The notes: generated from the letters alone by a model not told the origin. A stretch of 64,000 nt of DNA from Streptomyces ardesiacus (GCF_003112575.1 NZ_BEWC01000011.1:62001-126000), one strand, 5' to 3'; shown: positions 43,796 to 51,245, counted from the stretch's first letter. Numbers and translations: made by a program.

Positions 43796-43814
43796 GCCGC
43801 TGACCCCCGAACAC
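43794..43814 (+). repeat. GCTGAC intergenic motif, copy f
   Basis: GAGCCGCTGACCCCCGAACAC begins at the stop of the sigma-like gene and ends 27 bp before the next ATG. Confidence 0.6.
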
Positions 43815-43841
43815 ACGTCACACCAAGGAGAGGGATTCACA

Positions 43842-44030
43842 ATGGGCCGCAAGACGTACAAGCTGGAGAGTGGTGGCACGGTGGAGGTCACCATCCTCCA
43901 GGGCGTGGACAAGAAGGTGGCGGACCTCCACCTCCGCACCCGGGACGGTGACTCCATCGCCACGCTGTACCGCTCCGTCCGGGAGGCGGAGGAGATGGTG
44001 GCCGACCTGGAGGAGGTCCCGGCGCCGTGA
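43842..44030 (+). CDS. Small hypothetical protein
   Basis: The 62-aa protein (MGRKTYKLESGGTVEVTILQ) has a beta-rich start and acidic helix end (EAEEMVADLEEVPAP). CAAGGAGAGGG precedes the ATG and it overlaps the next gene by GTGA. The function is unknown. Confidence 0.62.
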   Translation: MGRKTYKLESGGTVEVTILQGVDKKVADLHLRTRDGDSIATLYRSVREAEEMVADLEEVPAP

Positions 44031-44587
44031 GCGACGCGCGCCGGCTGGGGGACGGGATCCGGAGCAAGTACTACCCCGGGTCCCGCCCGATGACCTACTG
44101 CCCGCCTGGACTACAGGACGCAGTCAACAAGATGGTGGCTGACATGGCCGCCGAAACCGGGGTGCCGCTGGCCGTGCTGGCCGACCCCCCGGAGCCAACG
44201 GAGTGGAGCCCCACGGGTCGCATGATGGTCCTGGGCTCGCCGATGACTGTCACACCAAGGAGAGAGACCATGCTCAACATCAACGACATCACCGAACTGG
44301 AGATGACCACCCACGGCGGCCAGCGCATCCTCGTGCGGGAGGTGAACGGCAAGGTAACCCTGGCCGTGCCGAACCACACGGACGCCAAGCTGACCCTGGC
44401 GGAACTCCAGGCGCTGGGTACCGCGCTGGTCCAGATCGCGCAGCGAGGTCGGGAGAGCCGGGACACGCTCTTGGAGGCCGCCAAGGAGGCGGAGGACAAG
44501 ATGTGGGCGGGCATGGGACTCTCCAAGTCGGACGGCTTCCGGCGGATGTACGGGGAGTCCCCGACCGGTCGCCAGTCCCGGAGGTGA
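44027..44587 (+). CDS. Hypothetical protein with strong internal start
   Basis: The 186-aa open frame starts at GTG 44027. An in-frame ATG at 44270 (MLNINDITELEMTTHGGQRI, 105 aa) has CAAGGAGAGAGA immediately upstream, and the CACACCAAGGAGAG preceding it is the same wording found in the intergenic space before 43842. Two proteins may be made, or two genes may have fused through a former intergenic region. The C-terminal part is helical and charged. No family is recognised. Confidence 0.6.
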   Translation: MSDARRLGDGIRSKYYPGSRPMTYCPPGLQDAVNKMVADMAAETGVPLAVLADPPEPTEWSPTGRMMVLGSPMTVTPRRETMLNINDITELEMTTHGGQRILVREVNGKVTLAVPNHTDAKLTLAELQALGTALVQIAQRGRESRDTLLEAAKEAEDKMWAGMGLSKSDGFRRMYGESPTGRQSRR

Positions 44588-44617
44588 CCGCTGGGTAACA
44601 CCCTCTCACTGTGCGGG

Positions 44618-44643
44618 CCTCCACCTCATCCTTGGGGTGGAGG
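44618..44643 (+). terminator. Hairpin before the lipoprotein gene
   Basis: CCTCCACC pairs with GGTGGAGG over a 10-nt loop; no T-run. Confidence 0.5.
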
Positions 44644-44689
44644 TCGCCACCTCGAACCACCTACCGCGTTACCTGGAGGTCACCACCCG

Positions 44690-44923
44690 ATGAGAAAGCC
44701 CACCACGACCACCAACTACTTCCGCCATGGCGCCGCAGCGTCCGCCGTGATGCTGGCCGCCATGGCCGTGCTGGCCGGCTGCGACGACGGCCCGGAGTGC
44801 CTGGACTACGACACCCAGATGGTCCAGACGACGACCATCGTGAACGGCAAGGTGGTCCCCGGGTTCTCCACCGTAACCGTGTGTACCCGGTACGCGGAAC
44901 CGTCGGAGTCCACCAGCGAGTGA
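44690..44923 (+). CDS. Small phage lipoprotein
   Basis: The 77-aa protein has a type II signal: basic N-region, ASAVMLAAMAVLAGC with lipobox LAGC, then an acidic Cys-containing mature part (DDGPECLDYDTQMVQTTTIV). It should be anchored outside the membrane. Surface lipoproteins of temperate phages often block superinfection. TGGAGGT lies upstream. Palindrome copy 11 follows. Confidence 0.8.
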   Translation: MRKPTTTTNYFRHGAAASAVMLAAMAVLAGCDDGPECLDYDTQMVQTTTIVNGKVVPGFSTVTVCTRYAEPSESTSE

Positions 44924-44930
44924 CCCGCTC

Positions 44931-44964
44931 GGCCCCCACCTACTCACGTGAGGAGGTGGGGGCC
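44931..44964. repeat. CTCACGTGAG palindrome, copy 11
   Basis: A fully symmetric 34-bp inverted repeat including GGCCCCCACC arms, upstream of the promoter of the candidate repressor gene. Confidence 0.82.
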
Positions 44965-44974
44965 TCTTGCGTTT

Positions 44975-45018
44975 GCGTGAGTAGGTGGCTTGACCAGCGC
45001 CGTGGGCACGTATAGTCT
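44975..45018 (+). promoter_or_regulatory. Promoter of candidate repressor gene with operator half-site
   Basis: TTGACC (44990) and TAGTCT (45013) are spaced 17 bp. The half-site GCGTGAGTAGGTGGC abuts the -35 box, and the full palindrome copy 11 ends 25 bp upstream of the -35. Start ATG 45062 follows with GGGGAGAC. This is the arrangement expected for an autoregulated repressor. Confidence 0.7.
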
Positions 45019-45061
45019 GAGGCTCCGCCCAGCGGGGCGGGGGAGACAAGGGGAGACGGGT

Positions 45062-46384
45062 ATGGCGGACATGGTTGCGAGTCTGGTGGCAAGCCTCACG
45101 CCGCGCATGGAGGTCGCCATCAAGGGGGCCGCCAAGAACTCAACCGGCGGGATCGGCCGGCGCAACCTCGGCAGGGGTGGGGGTACACACGGAGCCCTGG
45201 CACGCCGTGGCCTCATTGCCCCCCGTGAGGACGGTTGGTTTGCCCTCACGGAGGCCGGGTGGTCCGTTGCGGAGGCCCTGGGTGTGGATGTCCCCAAGGC
45301 GCCGGTGTCCGAGACCCCCGCCCGTGATGAGTGGTTCGCCACCATGTGCACGGCGGATGGTCAGGAGCACCGTGAGGACGTGGACCAGGAGGCCGTCGTG
45401 GCAGCGTGCGAAAACGCGGATGACACATCCGTGGAGCGGGGGTTCTCTGACGCGTCGGAGGAGTGGTACACGGTGGCGCTGGCCACGTACCACATGATGC
45501 GCGTGGAATTGGCCAACGAACGCCAGGCGGAGGCGGACCTGGCGGCCCAGGACGACGAACAGGCTCACATGGAGGAGGAACCGGTGGAGACCCAGGAGTT
45601 GACCACCCCCAAGGGCATCAGGTTCGCCAAGGGCGAGGCCGGCCGTGAGGCTGCGGACGCGTACGTGAACCTCATGGCGGATCGCATGGCCGTACCGGCC
45701 GTGGACATCAGGAAGGGCGACCACATCCGGCCGGAACCGAACGGCCTCTGGTTCCGAGTCACGGCGGACGCGCACCAGTCGCGCATGCGAGGCCACGTGT
45801 TCATCCGCAGCGGCCGGTACCTCTTCACCCGCCCCGCCGGCTCCAAGGTGGTGCGCCACAACAAGGAGGCGCAGCTCCAGGTCATGCGCGACGTGGCCGA
45901 CCAGTACCCGGGTGCGGAGCTGGAGTTCCCGGAGGTGCAGGAGGAGGCCGTGGAACCCACGCCCGTGACAGTGACAATCACTCGACACAAGCTGTACCCG
46001 GAGGTTGCGCGCCCCGGCCCCGCGTGGCGATGGTCGTACAACTACCGGGTGGACGGTGGCCCGGTGTGCCAGTATGGGCCCGGCTTGGTTTCCCTGCGTG
46101 ACATGCTGCGGTTCAAGTTCCGGGATGTCCGCATCGTGGAGACCTGGCAGAAAGCCCAGAAGCGTACGGTCGTGACCCTGCGCGACAACGAGGGCTACCG
46201 GTTCCGCCTGGAGGTCGCCACGGAGGGCTCCGGCGCCCTGGTCACGGCCAGCGACTGGGAGCCCGGCGCGGAGGACCCGGAGGTCACGACCACCCGGTTT
46301 GCCACCACCGAGGAGGCGTCCGCGTTCGTCAAGGAGACCGTTGAGGCCCTCGTGGCCGACGGGTACAAGGAGGTAGCGCAGTAG
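45062..46384 (+). CDS. Candidate phage repressor / DNA-binding protein
   Basis: The 440-aa protein has an N-terminal winged-helix-like stretch (GGTHGALARRGLIAPREDGW then FALTEAGWSVAEALGV). An acidic middle follows (residues 90-190), and a basic C-terminal half has SRMRGHVFIRSGRYLFTRPA and TVTITRHKLYPEVARPGPAW. It has its own vegetative-type promoter framed by members of the palindrome family, as expected of a phiC31 c-like repressor. I see no sequence proof of homology with phiC31 c. Other roles cannot be excluded. Confidence 0.5.
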   Translation: MADMVASLVASLTPRMEVAIKGAAKNSTGGIGRRNLGRGGGTHGALARRGLIAPREDGWFALTEAGWSVAEALGVDVPKAPVSETPARDEWFATMCTADGQEHREDVDQEAVVAACENADDTSVERGFSDASEEWYTVALATYHMMRVELANERQAEADLAAQDDEQAHMEEEPVETQELTTPKGIRFAKGEAGREAADAYVNLMADRMAVPAVDIRKGDHIRPEPNGLWFRVTADAHQSRMRGHVFIRSGRYLFTRPAGSKVVRHNKEAQLQVMRDVADQYPGAELEFPEVQEEAVEPTPVTVTITRHKLYPEVARPGPAWRWSYNYRVDGGPVCQYGPGLVSLRDMLRFKFRDVRIVETWQKAQKRTVVTLRDNEGYRFRLEVATEGSGALVTASDWEPGAEDPEVTTTRFATTEEASAFVKETVEALVADGYKEVAQ

Positions 46385-46398
46385 CCCTCCGGGGCCAC

Positions 46399-46472
46399 GT
46401 CCCGTGTAGGCAAGCCCCAGGCGGTGCCCCCAGCACCAGGGGCGCGGGGTTCGAATCCCCGGCGGGACTCCA
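46399..46472 (+). tRNA. tRNA-like element with encoded CCA
   Basis: GTCCCGT/GCGGGAC acceptor (one G-T pair), perfect T-arm CGGGGTTCGAATCCCCG and a 3' CCA are all present. The central part gives GCCCC/GGGGC around an 8-nt loop CAGCACCA without T33, and the D-arm is irregular. It is either a decaying tRNA or a tRNA mimic; it lies 14 nt after the candidate repressor stop. Confidence 0.4.
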
Positions 46473-46475
46473 CCA

Positions 46476-46509
46476 GACCACCACCTCACGTGAGGTGGTG
46501 GTCTTTCTT
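46476..46509. repeat. CTCACGTGAG palindrome, copy 12, with T-rich tail
   Basis: A 28-bp perfect palindrome (GACCACCACCTCAC and complement) followed by TTTCTT, so it can also terminate transcription after the tRNA-like element. Confidence 0.8.
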
Positions 46510-46730
46510 GTGCCCACTCATCTGACGACCCGTCAGTAAACGGGGGTGGACTCGTACGGGCGTTCGAGAGAGGATGGCCGTTCGAACGCGTGAGCGAACG
46601 ATTCCGCCGTGGCGTGTTTGAGTAGTCACTCAGCGGTAATCCAGGGGGTTACGTGGCCGTAATCGGTATGAGAGGGTCCGATTACCGGTGACACATATCA
46701 CCTGGTGAACCATCCGTGGGGGAGGTAGTT
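46510..46730 (+). promoter_or_regulatory. Operator-rich control region
   Basis: Several inverted repeats are crowded here: CTGACG/CGTCAG (46522), CGTTCGAACG (46579) with neighbouring copies of CGTTCG and CGAACG, GTAATCC...GGGTTAC (46636), GTAATCGG...CCGATTAC (46659-46685) and the overlapping GGTGA/TCACC pair and TCACCTGGTGA (46687-46708). None belongs to the CTCACGTGAG family. The region precedes the lysogeny-module genes and probably controls them. Confidence 0.55.
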
Positions 46731-47186
46731 ATGGCCCGCATATTCCCAAAACTGGACACACCCACCGTGCGTATCACGGTGGAGTCACTGGAGAGACCGC
46801 CGGGGCCTGGTGCTGCAACCTCCTGGAGAGCGCTGGAGGTACCCGCAGCGAGTGACGAGTATGTGTACACAATGGGGGAGCTTCACCGTATTTTCCTGGC
46901 CTACGGGGCCGCAGTGGGCTGCATGCTGATCAAGGCCCACGTGACTGAATTCCGCCTTGTGGCCCGGGGGTTGTTTACTGGGCGTTTGCTGGGTGTTTAC
47001 GGCCTGTGCTGGTCCTGGGACCAGCGCAAGTTCATTCCCCGGGGCCGGCCGCTCATCAGTTGGCCCCCGCCTCAGGAGCTGCCTCAGGAGGTGGTGGTGG
47101 GCGCCGCACTCCACGCGGGTGAACCTCTCGTCCCTTTCCCGCCCCACCGCCGGCCGCACTTGGTGCCAGTAGCCTCTAGCGCATGA
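46731..47186 (+). CDS. Hypothetical protein
   Basis: The 151-aa protein starts at an ATG with GGGGGAGGT upstream. It has a DEYVYTMGELHRIFLAYGAA helix and a Pro/His-rich C terminus (PFPPHRRPHLVPV). There is no clear HTH. It is the first gene after the operator-rich region and overlaps the next start by ATGA, so it is probably part of the lysogeny module. Confidence 0.6.
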   Translation: MARIFPKLDTPTVRITVESLERPPGPGAATSWRALEVPAASDEYVYTMGELHRIFLAYGAAVGCMLIKAHVTEFRLVARGLFTGRLLGVYGLCWSWDQRKFIPRGRPLISWPPPQELPQEVVVGAALHAGEPLVPFPPHRRPHLVPVASSA

Positions 47187-47440
47187 AACTCACGTGGGTG
47201 GTCGCCGGCCACGGCGCCGGAGAGACATCAGCGGACACGCTGGAGGAGGCCGTGGGTCACCTCCAGGGAGGCTTACGGGAGGTCGGGGTGGGCCTGGACC
47301 AGGAGGTGGCCGCCAGGCTGTTGTACAGCCACTGGGGGCCGCTCCGAATGGCCCTGCTGACGGACGGAGCGACAGCCGTCAACGCGGGGGAGTCGTGGTC
47401 CTCCACGTCCGGAGGAATAACGGTGAACGTCTACCCCTGA
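47183..47440 (+). CDS. Small hypothetical protein (possible leaderless mRNA)
   Basis: The 85-aa protein (MKLTWVVAGHGAGETSADTL) begins with an ATG overlapping the previous stop. TAGCCT ends 7 nt before the ATG, so a leaderless transcript is possible as well as coupling. A beta-helix pattern is apparent and no family is recognised. Confidence 0.58.
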   Translation: MKLTWVVAGHGAGETSADTLEEAVGHLQGGLREVGVGLDQEVAARLLYSHWGPLRMALLTDGATAVNAGESWSSTSGGITVNVYP

Positions 47441-47468
47441 GCGTGAGTGTGTGGATAGCCTGGGCCCC

Positions 47469-48008
47469 ATGACGACAAGACAAGAGGGCAACGCCCACCT
47501 GTTAGTCCAGGGCCCGGTCCATGCCCAGCGCTGGGGGTCAGTCGGGTTCCGGATCGATGACCCCCAGGCCGTACGCGAGTGCCGTCGGGCAGCGCGCTGG
47601 ATGCTGGGGGAGTGGCGCCTCACCTGGGTGCCGGAGCTGGTGGACGACGTGGGCCTCATGGTCAGCGAGCTGGTGACGAACGTCCAGCGCCACGCGGGGG
47701 ATTCGTACCCGGCGGGCTCGTTCACGCTCTGGCACCCGGGGCGCCGGCTGGTCCTCACGGTCCACGACAAGGGGGAACTCCCCTGGAGGAGCGGGTGGTG
47801 GTCCCGCGCCGAGTCTGCCACCGACTGGGAGACGGGGCGGGGCCTGGCGCTGGTACGCGCCCTGGCCGCTCAGCACATCGGTGAGGTGGACGTGGTGGAC
47901 GACAAGGACCGGGCACGCCCCGGGAAGGTCGTGCGGGTGTCCATGCTGCTACCGAACCGTGAGTATGCCCCGGTGGCTGACCCCTTCAAGGCCCTGGCCA
48001 AGGCTTAG
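47469..48008 (+). CDS. RsbW-like HATPase (anti-sigma/serine kinase family)
   Basis: The 179-aa protein belongs to the HATPase_c_2 group. The N-box is GLMVSELVTNVQRHAG, the G1-type Asp is in LVLTVHDKGELPW, and the G2 box is TGRGLALVRALA. Streptomyces has many such proteins, some of which bind sigma factors or anti-anti-sigmas. In a prophage that also encodes a sigma-like protein, a partner-switching role is plausible but unproven. TAGCCT ends 7 nt before the ATG and there is no Shine-Dalgarno, so the mRNA is probably leaderless. Confidence 0.85.
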   Translation: MTTRQEGNAHLLVQGPVHAQRWGSVGFRIDDPQAVRECRRAARWMLGEWRLTWVPELVDDVGLMVSELVTNVQRHAGDSYPAGSFTLWHPGRRLVLTVHDKGELPWRSGWWSRAESATDWETGRGLALVRALAAQHIGEVDVVDDKDRARPGKVVRVSMLLPNREYAPVADPFKALAKA

Positions 48009-48017
48009 GCTGGATGG

Positions 48018-48350
48018 ATGACCAGGGTGGAATTTGACTGCGACCTCTGCGGGCACTGCCAGACGTGTATGGACTTCCGGGAGGCCAAACGCCTCCGGCG
48101 CCTCGGGTACAAGGTGGAGGACCTCCCTCCTGCGGAGCGAGAAGCATTCCGGGCGTACAAGCGGCGTGCTGCCGCACGGAGCCGGGAAAGACAGCGCGCT
48201 GCGGACCCGGAGGCCACCCGGGAGCGCAAGGCGGAAGAGGTGAGGGCCTGGCGCGAGGCCAACCCGGAGCGGGCACGGGCCCTGAATGCGGAGCACAACC
48301 GGGACTACCGGAGACGACAGCGCAAGCGGCCGGCGACCAGCGACGAATAA
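48018..48350 (+). CDS. Basic Cys-rich hypothetical protein
   Basis: The 110-aa protein has an N-terminal CDLCGHCQTC zinc-knuckle-like cluster and a long basic helix (AYKRRAAARSRERQRAADPE to NRDYRRRQRKRP), suggesting nucleic-acid binding. TAGGCT ends 6 nt before the ATG, again suggesting a leaderless transcript. It is the last phage gene before attR; in the circular phage it lies next to int. Confidence 0.65.
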   Translation: MTRVEFDCDLCGHCQTCMDFREAKRLRRLGYKVEDLPPAEREAFRAYKRRAAARSRERQRAADPEATRERKAEEVRAWREANPERARALNAEHNRDYRRRQRKRPATSDE

Positions 48351-48353
48351 GAG

Positions 48354-48380
48354 AACCCCCGTCCAGGAGGCGGGGGTTTC
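48354..48380 (+). terminator. Terminator at the right prophage end
   Basis: AACCCCCG pairs with CGGGGGTT and continues into TTCG, closing the phage transcription before attR. Confidence 0.78.
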
Positions 48381-48424
48381 GTCATTTCCGCTGGTCAGCG
48401 GGTGGTGTACCCTGTGGGGAAGCC

Positions 48425-48435
48425 GTGAAGGCGTA
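48425..48435. other. attR core
   Basis: GTGAAGGCGTA, identical to 5503-5513. Phage sequence with GTGTACCCTGTGGGGA lies to the left and the host GH92 gene to the right. Confidence 0.92.
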
Positions 48436-51219
48436 GCCCCAGCCGTTGGTCTCCGTGTAGTCGTAGCCCCACACGCGCGGGTCGTACTTCTCGGAGTCCA
48501 CGCGCCAGTTGCCCTTGGCGTCCTTGCCCTGGAAGAAGCCGGCCTTCGCGTCGAAGAGGTTCACGTAGTCCTGGGCGCGGTTGAGGAAGTACGCGGCCTC
48601 TTCCTTGTAGTGCCGCTCGCCGGTCTCCTTGTAGAGCTTCTCGCCCATCCTGGCGATGCCGTAGTCGTTGAGGTAGCCCTCCAGCGCCCACGACAGGCCC
48701 TCGTGCGTCTCGCTGCCGGTGTAGCCGAGGAAGGGGGAGGTCGCCATGCCCTTGCGGCCCACGCCGGACGACGGGGGCACGACGGTGGCGTTCTTGAGGG
48801 CCGCGTCGTACGCCGCCTTCGCGTCGAAGTCGACGCCCTTGACGTAGGCGTCGGCGAACGCCACGTCGGAGGAGGTCCCGGTCATCAGGTCCGCGTAGCC
48901 GGGGGAGGACCAGCGCGAGGTCCAGCCGCCGTCCTTGTAGTGCTGCACGAAGCCGTCGACCAGCTCACCGGCCTGCGAGGGGGTCAGGAAGGAGTACGCG
49001 GGCCAGGTGGTGCGGTACGTGTCCCAGAAGCCGTTGTTGACGTAGACCTTGCCGTCCACGATCTTCGAGCCGGTCTCGGTCGGCGTGTCCTCCTTCACCG
49101 CCTTGGAGAACGGGGAGGCGTACCTGTACTTCCCGTCGACCTTCTCGTGGCCCGAGTTCGGGTACAGGTACAGGCGGTAGAGGCTGGAGTACAGCGTGGT
49201 CAACTGGTCCTGCGTGGCGCCCTCGACCTCGACCTTGCCGAGGATCCGGTCCCACTGCTTCTGGGCGTCGCGCTTGACCTTGTCGAAGGAGGTGCGCCGC
49301 GGGATCTCCTGGCGCAGGTTGTCCTTCGCCTGGTCCACGCTCAGCAGCGAGGTCGCGATGCGCAGCGTCACGGTGCGGTCCCGGCCGGCGTCGAAGCGCA
49401 GGTGGCCCTTGACTCCGTCGGCGTCGCCGTCGGTGACCCTGCTGTCGAACTCGCCGTAGACGAAGAGGCGGGTGGCGCCCGTGGAGCCGCCGGACTTGAC
49501 GTCCGAGTAGCCGGTGAAGGTGCCGTTCTCCTTGTCCAGGGTCAGGCCGGCCTGGTCCTCGACGTTGTCGAAGATCACGCTCGCGTCGTCACCGGGGTAG
49601 GTGAAGCGCATCATCGCCGCGTGGTCGGTCGGCGTCACCTCGGCCTTGAGGCCGTTCTCGAAGCGCACGCCGTAGTAGTACGGCCGGGCGGTCTCGTTCT
49701 CGTGCCGGAAGGCCAGTTCGCGGGCCTCCCGGCCGGTGTCCGGGGTGCCGGAGGCGGCCGAGGGCATCACCTGGAAGGTCTGCCGGTCGCCCATCCACGG
49801 GCTCGGCTCGTGGCTCGCGCTGAACGCCTGCAGGGTGGGCAGGTTGTCGTCGTTGTTGCCGCGCGCGTACTCGTAGAGCCAGCTGAGGGAACCGGCGTTG
49901 GTCACCGGCGTCCAGAAGTTGAAGCCGTGCGGCACGGCGGTCGCGGGGAAGTTGTTGCCGCGCGAGAAGCTGCCGCTGGAGTTGGTGCCGCGGGTGGTGA
50001 GCGCGTAGTCGGACAGGTGGGCCTTGGGCCGCTCCGGCGCGGCCCGCTTGATCTCGACGTCGTCCAGCCAGCCGCGGAACTTCGCCGGGCCCTTGGGGGA
50101 GTCGTACGCCAGCAGGATCCGGTCGACGGTCTTGCCCGCCGCGACCGAGCCGATGCCCGACTCGACGCTGTTCCACTGGTTGACGTAGAGGACCTTGGCG
50201 TCGCCCTGACCGCGCGGCGTCAGCGGGAACCCGTGCTGGTCGGTGGCCTTGAGGTCGCTCAGGTAGGTGCCGTCGGTGAAGGCGAGGTCGACGGAGACGT
50301 TCGTGGCGTCGTAGTCGAGGTCGCCGTCCGCCATCGACGGGAAGATCTTGTACGACAGTTCGGTGCGCCGGTCGACCTTGACGTCGACGTCGAAGACCTT
50401 GTTGTAGGAGTAGGCGCGGCCGTCGGCGGTGTGGCGGCCCGCGTAGCGCAGCGCGTGGATGCCGGTGAAGCCCGCGTCCGCCTTGGCGGTGGGCGAGCCC
50501 GCCGGGCCGTCGTCGACGGAGGTGAGCATGTCCTCGGGGACGGGGACCTCGGTGTCGCCGGTCGCCAGTTGGACGTCGGCGAGCTGAAGGGCGTCGCCGG
50601 CCCCGTTGTTCCGGGTGATCTCCAGCCGGAAGTGCCGGAACTCGGCGGTCTGCGCCAGTTCGTACGTCTTGGTCTGGAAACGCTCGCCGAAGGATTCCCC
50701 CGAGCGGGTGTCCAGCGTCTGCCAGGTCTCGCCGTCCGCCGAGCCCTTCAGCGTCCAGTCCTTCGGGTCGCGCTCGTCGTGGTCGTTGGCCGAGGTGAGC
50801 GCGTACTTGGCGATCTTCTGCGGGGCGTCCAGGTCGAACTCGACCCAGCCGGTCGGGGCGAAGGTCAGCCACTTGGTGCCCGGTTCGTTGTCGACGAGGT
50901 TCTCCTTCACCTCCCCGCCGCCCGTGTTCTCGGCGCTGGCCCGCACCCCGGTGACCTTCTCGGTCACGTTGCCCGGTATGCCGGTGCTGAACCCGCCGTC
51001 CACCCCGGAGGCCCGCTTGCCGCCGTCCGCGCCGGTGTCCACGGTGTCGGTCCAGTCCGGAGCCGGGTCGCCCGCCTCGAAGGAGGACGCGAACTCCCGG
51101 TCGGCCTTCGCGGGCGCGCCGGGCAGGGCGACCGCCGCCCCCTGAGAGCCCACGGCCAAAGCGAAGGCGGTCGCCGTCACGACCGCCGGACCCCATCTGT
51201 GCCGAACTCTGTACTGCAT
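48425..51219 (-). pseudogene. GH92 alpha-mannosidase, N-terminal fragment
   Basis: This is the 5' part of the split host gene. A signal peptide (RVRHRWGPAVVTATAFALAV) is followed by a discoidin-like module (GWVEFDLDAPQKIAKYALTS... DWTLKGSADGETWQTLDTRS), a second sandwich, and the GH92 N-terminal domain and first part of the barrel (FWDTYRTTWPAYSFLTPSQA, STLLSVDQA). It ends at ETNGWGYAFTA; in the lysogen it reads about 15 phage-coded residues to a stop at 48382. The catalytic C-terminal part is missing, so activity is unlikely. The enzyme would trim exported mannosylated glycans. Confidence 0.93.
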
Positions 51220-51245
51220 GTCCTGGCCACCCTCCCAGCGCTGGG

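Larger units (their letters stand above)
5503..48435. mobile_element. Intact phiC31-like prophage
   Basis: The element runs between two copies of GTGAAGGCGTA, 42,922 bp from core to core. It encodes a large serine integrase and its directionality factor, tRNAs, terminase, head, connector and long-tail genes, endolysin, holins, primase-helicase, DNA polymerase, a sigma-like factor and a candidate repressor. No essential module is visibly missing or frameshifted, so it is probably inducible. It is inserted in a GH92 mannosidase gene rather than a tRNA gene. Confidence 0.95.

Noticed and set aside
46195..46473. A 92-aa minus-strand frame
   Set aside because: It starts in the tRNA-like element and has the same reverse-tRNA wording; no ribosome site.
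9225..46509. Reading the CTCACGTGAG palindromes as a CRISPR array
   Set aside because: Copies are kilobases apart in intergenic gaps, with no regular spacers and no cas genes.
9225..46509. Reading all CTCACGTGAG palindromes simply as terminators
   Set aside because: Most lack a T-run, some lie beside a separate terminator, one overlaps coding sequence and two abut promoters; only copies 8 and 12 look able to terminate as well.
5540..48350. A second, satellite or defective element nested in the prophage
   Set aside because: There is one integrase, one RDF and one set of structural genes, with no second att pair or transposase.
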